This document shows, piece after piece, positions 54,943 to 59,624 of a stretch of DNA of 59,624 nt. The stretch is from positions 1-59,624 of the forward strand of contig JAPLEX010000034.1 in assembly GCA_026390995.1 (NCBI GenBank), read 5' to 3'. The notes beneath the pieces are model-generated. The model had not been told where the DNA came from. It did no database searches and was given only the letters and a program-made list of their open reading frames with translations. How positions within the stretch are numbered: position 1 is the stretch's first letter; every line of letters starts with the position of its first letter. The translations under genes and the position numbers were made by a program. This DNA comes from Flavobacterium sp. (GTDB lineage: Bacteria > Bacteroidota > Bacteroidia > Flavobacteriales > Flavobacteriaceae).

Positions 54943-55452
54943 TTAAAATCCTGCAGACAATCCTTTAATAATTCCAGCATTTTCTAAGTCTTTACGCAAT
55001 TCTTCTTTACGTACAGAAATTAAAACACCTATTTTGTATTCTTTACCTACTTTCATTCGGTCTTCGGCGGCTACAGCCCCGTCGTTGGTCAACGATACAA
55101 ATTTCATATATTTCCCACCATCGGCGAAAAACGCGTCAAAAAAATCGGCTTTTTCTTCTTCGATGTTTGGGTTGTTTGTTAAAGGAGATTGACCAGGAAC
55201 ACGATCTGTTCCAGCATATCCTCTAAAGATAATTCCGTGTACGGCATTCTTTTTGGCTTGATCAATAGCCACATCTGGTTTTTTAGAATACGACCATACT
55301 TTAATTAAATACGTCCCCGCAACTCCTTGCTGAACGGCTTCAATTTCATAACGCCAGTTTTTGGTGTCTTTGTCTGCTTTTTTCTTCGCTTGAGCATTTG
55401 CATTAAAGGCAAAAGCTACAACAGCCAAAAGGGTAAATACTACTTGTTTCAT
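54943..55452 (-). CDS. Small exported protein, paralog of the next downstream gene (cluster gene 2)
   Basis: A 169-residue exported protein (signal MKQVVFTLLAVVAFAFNANAQ). Matching blocks to its paralog: IDQAKKNAVHGIIFRGYAG, FFDAFFADGGKYMKFVSL, LRKDLENAGIIKG. A diverged tandem duplication: order and spacing of motifs are the same but most residues differ. A terminator separates it from cluster gene 1. Confidence 0.75.
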   Translation of the reverse strand: MKQVVFTLLAVVAFAFNANAQAKKKADKDTKNWRYEIEAVQQGVAGTYLIKVWSYSKKPDVAIDQAKKNAVHGIIFRGYAGTDRVPGQSPLTNNPNIEEEKADFFDAFFADGGKYMKFVSLTNDGAVAAEDRMKVGKEYKIGVLISVRKEELRKDLENAGIIKGLSAGF

Positions 55453-55475
55453 TTTTGTTTTGTTTTAGAATTAAT

Positions 55476-55511
55476 AAAAAACCATTCCCTTGCCGAAACA
55501 AAGGAATGGCT
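55476..55511 (-). terminator. Terminator between cluster gene 1 and gene 2
   Basis: CCATTCCCTTG (55482-55492) pairs with CAAAGGAATGG (55499-55509) with one mismatch; on the minus strand TTTTTTATTAA follows. It may reduce expression of the downstream genes relative to gene 1. Confidence 0.7.
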
Positions 55512-55520
55512 GTAAAATTT

Positions 55521-56744
55521 TTATTTAAGTTGACGAATCAACAAGCCTGGATAGAATTTTTTTCCTCCTTTGAATGTAGTTCTGTCTACGGCGCCTTCAA
55601 CTGGGGCTTCGTCGCCCAAATTGAAACGGTTGTCCCAAATTTTGTCGCCATCCACTTTGATGGTTCCAATGCTTTTGTATTCAATTTTACCCGTTTTTTG
55701 GTCCATAACAGCTTCCAATACTTCAAATTTGTCGCCCCCTTCTAAACCTTCTTTCATCCCAATTTTTGCGGTGATCGGTTCTCCAGTATACAACGGAACT
55801 TTAGGTTTAAACACATCGTAGTTCTTTTGCAATTTGGCAAATACTTTCTCAATGTTACGTGTCACTGAAAGGTTGATTATTTGGTCTTCTGTTCTTTTTT
55901 CTTTCAAAGAGAAAGTAACCAAAGTAGTCGCTTTTTGAGACCCTACAAATTCCATTTGGAATAAGTCTGTGTTGCTGTCAAATTTAGCTTTCATAGCAGG
56001 GGTAATGCTAGTTTTGTCTCCATACATGTCTTGATAGAAAGTTCCTTCAACTTCTGGAGTCCATTTTAATTTGTATAAATAGGAGGTGGTCCAAACCGAG
56101 TAGCCTTCTTTTCCTTTGTTGTAGGCAATTTCAGCTGCTTTTTCGATACCCATTTTTAACAAACCTGGGGCATTGCTGGCTGCAATAATTGCGGCATCAC
56201 GAATACCTCTCGCTATGGGTTCGTTTTCTACGAATTTCATTTTAGAAACCACTACAAACGTATTGTTGATTAATTCAAATCCAGCAGTAGCCAATAATGC
56301 TTTTCCATCGCTTGAAGCTGCAGCTGTTTTGGAATCCAAAAAGGAGGCATTAAAAGCTCCACGTTCACTAACTAAACTGTAGTCAAAACTTCCGTCAGCT
56401 TGGCGGTTGAACCATTTGGCTACCATTTTTTTGGCAATTTGCTCGTCTTTAAAGTATTTTTCAATTACCTCTGGCGTTTGAGAATCTACGGTATCCGTAG
56501 TGTATTTGGCTGGATTAAAGGATTTTGCTCCAATGTTGTGGTTGTCGTATTTGTCTGGAAAAGGCGCACCATAATAGGCATTGATTACTTGGTCTTTTTT
56601 AGGAAAGCCAGAAGATTCAATCAAGATGGTGTGCAAAGAGCTACGTCTGTACTTGGTTTCCTTCATTTCTTTTTGGCTATCCTGAGCCAAAAGCACAGAA
56701 GAACAGAATACAGTGCTTAGCGTAATAAATAATAATTTTTTCAT
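55521..56744 (-). CDS. Exported protein of unknown function (cluster gene 1)
   Basis: A 407-residue exported protein (signal MKKLLFITLSTVFCSSVLLAQ). Early segment RRSSLHTILIESSGFPKKD, then GFELINNTFVVVSKMKFVEN with AAEIAYNKGKEGYSVWTTSY and LYKLKWTPEVEGTFYQDMYG, then a C-terminal beta-domain (GMKEGLEGGDKFEVLEAVMD ... FKGGKKFYPGLLIRQLK) with the look of an OB or SH3-like module. I do not recognise a family. Probably at the head of the cluster, 50 nt after the beta-barrel gene. Confidence 0.75.
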   Translation of the reverse strand: MKKLLFITLSTVFCSSVLLAQDSQKEMKETKYRRSSLHTILIESSGFPKKDQVINAYYGAPFPDKYDNHNIGAKSFNPAKYTTDTVDSQTPEVIEKYFKDEQIAKKMVAKWFNRQADGSFDYSLVSERGAFNASFLDSKTAAASSDGKALLATAGFELINNTFVVVSKMKFVENEPIARGIRDAAIIAASNAPGLLKMGIEKAAEIAYNKGKEGYSVWTTSYLYKLKWTPEVEGTFYQDMYGDKTSITPAMKAKFDSNTDLFQMEFVGSQKATTLVTFSLKEKRTEDQIINLSVTRNIEKVFAKLQKNYDVFKPKVPLYTGEPITAKIGMKEGLEGGDKFEVLEAVMDQKTGKIEYKSIGTIKVDGDKIWDNRFNLGDEAPVEGAVDRTTFKGGKKFYPGLLIRQLK

Positions 56745-56794
56745 TTTTGGTTTTTGTTTTTGAGTTTAGTTTTTTGTTCAGTTTGGTTTTAAGG

Positions 56795-57379
56795 CTAGAA
56801 CAAATAGCCTATCGAAAATTGGATTACTGAGTTGCTGGCTCTTTTGTTTGAATCTCCAGTTAAGCCTGTATCCGTAAGTCCTAAATTGTAACGACCTTGA
56901 AAGATTACGCCACTACTCAATTCGTATTCTAATCCAGCGTTTAGTCCGAAGTCTAGCGTTTTTACGCCTTCAATTTTGTCGTTAGAGGTATTGGTTTTTC
57001 TTTTAGCTGAAACTAAAAATCCCAATTGTGGTCCTGCTTCAAAGCTCAATTTGTCAGTTAGGCCAAATTTACCTAAAACCGGTACAGTTAAGTAGTCTAA
57101 TTTGGTTCTTGCAAATCCTGGAGCCGATCCGGTGTAAGTAGAACCCTGTCCAGAATACAACAACTCAGGTTGTACGGAGAAGTTGTCAGACACAATAATC
57201 TCGGCCAATAAACCCAAATGGATACTGGTACGCATGCCTTGATCTTCTACATCACCCATAAAGTTTGACATATTCAATCCGCCTTTTACACCCAATACAA
57301 TTCCTTCTTCTCTTTTAGAACTTTGTGCGTTGGTTTGCACACAAAATAAAATCCCTAAGAACAAAACAATTTTTTTCAT
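56795..57379 (-). CDS. Outer-membrane beta-barrel (porin family/PorT-like) protein
   Basis: A 194-residue protein with signal MKKIVLFLGILFCVQTNAQ and an eight-strand-type barrel: VLGVKGGLNMSNFMGD, HLGLLAEIIVSDNFSVQPEL, LDYLTVPVLGKFGL, LSFEAGPQLGFLVSAKRK, LDFGLNAGLEYELSSGVIF, ending FSIGYLF. The family includes PorT-like and general porin-like small barrels. It lies upstream of the exported-protein cluster on the same strand and could be its outer-membrane component. Confidence 0.85.
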   Translation of the reverse strand: MKKIVLFLGILFCVQTNAQSSKREEGIVLGVKGGLNMSNFMGDVEDQGMRTSIHLGLLAEIIVSDNFSVQPELLYSGQGSTYTGSAPGFARTKLDYLTVPVLGKFGLTDKLSFEAGPQLGFLVSAKRKTNTSNDKIEGVKTLDFGLNAGLEYELSSGVIFQGRYNLGLTDTGLTGDSNKRASNSVIQFSIGYLF

Positions 57380-57482
57380 AGTAAAATAATTTGATTTAAC
57401 TTTTTTTAAATAGTGACCACAAGTATAGTAAAAATAACTGCTAGTTTAAATTTTGGACAAAAAATATAACACTAATTTTATA

Positions 57483-57518
57483 AAAAAAAACACCTTCGAT
57501 GAAGAAGGTGTTTTTAAA
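57483..57518. terminator. Terminator of rpsB-tsf
   Basis: CACCTTC (57491-57497) pairs with GAAGGTG (57504-57510), flanked by A and T runs on both sides, so termination is possible both ways. Confidence 0.85.
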
Positions 57519-57537
57519 AAGCTATAGTGAATTGTAA

Positions 57538-58362
57538 TTAACCTAGAGCCGCTCTTTTAAATCCAGTCACAACTAAGTTTGCATCAACCGATTTTACATA
57601 ATTGGCCACGCTCATTGAGCTGTCTTTAATGTAATCTTGGTTTACCAAGGTGTTGTCTTTAAAGAAACGTCCTAATTTACCTTTAGCAATATTTTCGATC
57701 ATGGCCTCAGGTTTTCCTTCTTGACGCAACATGTCTTTGGCAATTTCAATTTCTTTGGCAATCGTATCAGCATCAACTCCTGCTTCGTTTAAAGCGATTG
57801 GGTTCATGGCCGCCGCTTGCATGGCTACGTTTCTAGAAACTTCGTCGGCTCCTGCAACAGCAGCAGATAAAGAAACCAAAGTAGCGATTTTATTGCCTGC
57901 GTGGATGTATGATCCTACAAATGCGCCGTTCAATTTTTCGAATGCACCGATTTCAATTTTTTCTCCAATAACACCAGTTTGCTCGATCAATTTTTCGGCA
58001 ACTGTAATACTTTGAAAAGGAGCAGCCATGAATGCATCTTTAGTGTCAAAATTGATAGCCAATGCAGCCAATTCTTGTGCCAATTTTACAAAGGATTCGT
58101 TTTTCCCCACGAAGTCTGTTTCGCAATTTAACGCAATTACCACGCCTTCTGTGTTGTCGGCATTGACCACCGCGATCACCGCACCTTCTATAGATTCTCT
58201 GTCCGAACGGTTTGCGGCTACTTTTTGTCCTTTTTTACGAAGATTTTCGATTGCTAAATCAAAATCACCGTCTGATTCTACCAAGGCTTTTTTGCAGTCC
58301 ATCATGCCTGCGCCTGTGATTGTTCTTAATTTATTTACGTCTGCAGCTGTAATTGTAGCCAT
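57538..58362 (-). CDS. tsf: Elongation factor Ts
   Basis: A 274-residue guanine-nucleotide exchange factor for EF-Tu. The N-terminal UBA-like domain reads LRTITGAGMMDCKKALVESD and LRKKGQKVAANRSDRES. The core has VIALNCETDFVGKNESFVKL and HAGNKIATLV, and the C-terminal helix carries RFFKDNTLVNQDYIKD. It follows rpsB by 115 nt, the standard rpsB-tsf order. The spacer contains ATTAAAAGATT-type short repeats. Confidence 0.95.
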   Translation of the reverse strand: MATITAADVNKLRTITGAGMMDCKKALVESDGDFDLAIENLRKKGQKVAANRSDRESIEGAVIAVVNADNTEGVVIALNCETDFVGKNESFVKLAQELAALAINFDTKDAFMAAPFQSITVAEKLIEQTGVIGEKIEIGAFEKLNGAFVGSYIHAGNKIATLVSLSAAVAGADEVSRNVAMQAAAMNPIALNEAGVDADTIAKEIEIAKDMLRQEGKPEAMIENIAKGKLGRFFKDNTLVNQDYIKDSSMSVANYVKSVDANLVVTGFKRAALG

Positions 58363-58372
58363 GTTTTTTGTA

Positions 58373-58475
58373 ATTAAAAGATTAAAAAATTAAAAGATTC
58401 AAAAATTGGAAGTAATTACTAATAATGAAATCAATAATTTTTCAATGTTTAAATCTTTTAATCGTTAAATGTTGA
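58373..58475. other. rpsB-tsf spacer with short ATTAAAAGATT repeats
   Basis: AT-rich noncoding sequence between rpsB and tsf, with ATTAAAAGATTAAAAAATT near 58374 and further TTAAATCTTTTAAT-like copies near 58448. It is reminiscent of the ATTGAAAGATT repeats after fbp (7678-7712). Confidence 0.45.
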
Positions 58476-58477
58476 TA

Positions 58478-59371
58478 TTATTCTTCTGTAGTTGCTTCTT
58501 CTGTAGTTTCAGGAGCGCTTTCAACAGCAGCCTCAACAGCAGCTTCTGCTACTACTTCTGCTACTACTTCTGCTACTACTTCTGCTACTACTTCTGCAGC
58601 GGCTTCTGCCACTACTTCGGCAACAGTAACTTCTTCTTCTGCAACTTCAGCATCCATTTCTGGTGCAGCATCTCCTTCGGCATTTCGGTTAGAAAGCCCG
58701 TCGATTACGGCAGCAGTTACAAGAGATAAGATTTTTTCGATTGATTTGGAAGCATCATCATTGGCTGGAATTACGTAATCTACTTCACGTGGATCCGAAT
58801 TGGTATCAACCATGGCGAAAACTGGAATGTTTAATTTTTGTGCTTCTTTTATCGCGATGTGTTCTGCTTTAATGTCTACTACGAACAAAGCCGCTGGGAG
58901 TCTAGACATGTCGGCGATTGAACCTAAGTTTTTCTCTAATTTAGCACGAAGACGATCTACTTGCAAACGCTCTTTCTTAGAAAGCGTCATGAATGTTCCA
59001 TCTTTTTTCATTTTATCAATAGAAGCCATTTTCTTCACAGCTTTACGGATAGTAACGAAATTGGTTAACATTCCACCAGGCCATCTTTCAGTGATGTAAG
59101 GCATGTTGGCGGCTTTTGCTTTTTCAGCAACGATGTCTTTTGCTTGTTTTTTGGTTGCTACGAATAAAATTTTTCGGCCAGATGCAGCGATTTTTTGCAT
59201 CGCTTCGCTTGCTTCTTCAATTTTTGCAGCGGTTTTATATAGGTTGATAATGTGAATGCCATTACGCTCCATATAAATGTAAGGGGCCATGTTTGGGTCC
59301 CATTTTCTAGTCATGTGTCCAAAGTGTACACCTGCTTCTAGTAATTCTTTAACTTCTACTTTGTTTGCCAT
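58478..59371 (-). CDS. rpsB: 30S ribosomal protein S2 with Val/Ala/Glu repeat tail
   Basis: A 297-residue protein. Residues 1-~225 are S2 (ELLEAGVHFGHMTRKWDPNM, GRKILFVATKKQAKDIV, ERWPGGMLTNFVTIRKAV, VDTNSDPREVDYVIPANDD). Residues ~230-297 are an acidic, Ala/Val-rich low-complexity extension built on the four-residue unit Glu-Val-Val-Ala, ending TTEEATTEE. The repeat tract in the DNA may be variable. The first gene of the rpsB-tsf operon in this window. Confidence 0.95.
   Translation of the reverse strand: MANKVEVKELLEAGVHFGHMTRKWDPNMAPYIYMERNGIHIINLYKTAAKIEEASEAMQKIAASGRKILFVATKKQAKDIVAEKAKAANMPYITERWPGGMLTNFVTIRKAVKKMASIDKMKKDGTFMTLSKKERLQVDRLRAKLEKNLGSIADMSRLPAALFVVDIKAEHIAIKEAQKLNIPVFAMVDTNSDPREVDYVIPANDDASKSIEKILSLVTAAVIDGLSNRNAEGDAAPEMDAEVAEEEVTVAEVVAEAAAEVVAEVVAEVVAEVVAEAAVEAAVESAPETTEEATTEE
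58551..58598. repeat. 12-bp tandem repeat inside rpsB
   Basis: Four copies of ACTACTTCTGCT (the last ends in A instead of T). It encodes the Glu-Val-Val-Ala repeats of the S2 tail. Copy number could vary between strains by slippage. Confidence 0.85.
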
Positions 59372-59624
59372 TTTTTTGTACTAGTTTACGTTCTGTTGAA
59401 TTAGCAATGTTCCGTTTAAGCTTTTAGCTGTCAGCTGATTGCTGTTCGCTTTTGCCGTAAGGCTTCATTTAGATGCTAAACTAAGTTCCCATTTTACTGG
59501 GAGCAACAATAACTTTTTTTTAATTAGGCTGACATTAAATCAGCACAGTTGTTTTTACTCAATAAATTTCGAATGAAAATCGAAAAAATAGGTCGATTAA
59601 CGTTTCGAGAATTGGAATCTCTTT
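59372..59624. other. Noncoding region upstream of rpsB
   Basis: No gene is seen. The stretch holds an AGCTGTCAGCTG repeat (59419-59453), a small TCCCA/TGGGA hairpin (about 59489-59502), and GCTGA/TCAGC (59528-59544). It probably contains the rpsB leader; the flavobacterial rpsI end is not recognisable before the window ends. Confidence 0.4.
59419..59453. repeat. AGCT-rich intergenic repeat, second site
   Basis: AGCTTTTAGCTGTCAGCTG followed by ATTGCTGTTCGC, the same kind of sequence as at 36956-36989 and, in part, 27921-27957. Confidence 0.6.

Noticed and set aside
58551..58598. Possible CRISPR array
   Set aside because: The units are 12 bp, adjacent without spacers, and inside a coding sequence.
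58469..58729. Plus-strand Cys/Tyr-rich open frame
   Set aside because: It is the antisense of the repeat tail of rpsB; the repeated Cys-Tyr-Phe pattern is a by-product of the 12-bp repeat.
59372..59624. Possible end of rpsI upstream of rpsB
   Set aside because: No basic S9-like C-terminus or stop is readable in the minus-strand frames of this stretch.

Overview
The window looks like a chromosomal segment of a Flavobacteriaceae member, most likely Flavobacterium or a close relative. The evidence is low-to-moderate GC, promoters of the Bacteroidetes type (TTG, then 18-20 nt, then TAnnTTTG), several secreted proteins with a C-terminal type IX secretion (T9SS) sorting domain, the gliding gene gldD, and neighbourhoods typical of that group (GNAT/lysC facing fbp; dxs/DUF3078 facing tadA; mutY-ssb-gldD). 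Almost everything is core metabolism and envelope biology. I saw no phage, insertion sequence, CRISPR array, tRNA or rRNA.

Layout. 1-4.7 kb: a broken surface-protein gene, a di-heme cytochrome c lipoprotein and two T9SS cargo proteins. 4.8-9.6 kb: lysC, an acetyltransferase, fbp, a small lipoprotein between repeats, a HupE/UreJ-like membrane protein and dCMP deaminase. 9.6-17.4 kb: a frameshifted CtpA protease, a DUF3109 protein and the dNTP genes nrdB, nrdA and dgt. 17.5-23 kb: two tandem fungalysin-type (M36) proteases carrying T9SS tails. 23-31 kb: a DUF3078 protein, dxs with an internal TAG, tadA, RNase E/G, an HU protein, mutY, ssb, gldD and a metal-binding lipoprotein. 31-36.9 kb: an M16 protease pair, rplU-rpmA and a TonB-like protein. 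37-45.7 kb: ahcY, then a tightly packed operon (phosphopantetheinyl transferase, GGGP synthase, PnuC-like transporter, NadR-like kinase fused to DUF4301, ArfB), then a TPP riboswitch controlling a TonB-dependent receptor. 45.8-52.4 kb: greA, a HIT protein, a transglutaminase-like protein, a histidine kinase, a frameshifted flavin reductase, a DUF3127 protein, aat, tag and a queuosine-precursor transporter. 52.5-57.4 kb: a cluster of exported proteins of unknown function ending in a beta-barrel protein. 57.5-59.4 kb: tsf and rpsB.

How genes work together. nrdA/nrdB, dgt and the dCMP deaminase balance dNTP pools. The TPP-riboswitch receptor, the PnuC-like transporter and the NadR-like kinase could form a vitamin uptake route. 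dxs and the GGGP synthase both belong to isoprenoid metabolism. The T9SS cargo genes and gldD link to protein export and gliding.

Unusual points. Four conserved genes are interrupted: three by junctions that look like small deletions, one (dxs) by a single TAG. gldE is missing from its usual place between ssb and gldD. Several start codons lie directly after a terminator hairpin. The best candidate for an undescribed system is the exported-protein cluster at 52.5-56.7 kb. It holds two visibly paralogous small proteins, a DUF6175-like protein and two larger unknown proteins, with regular 11-12 nt gaps between its four downstream genes.
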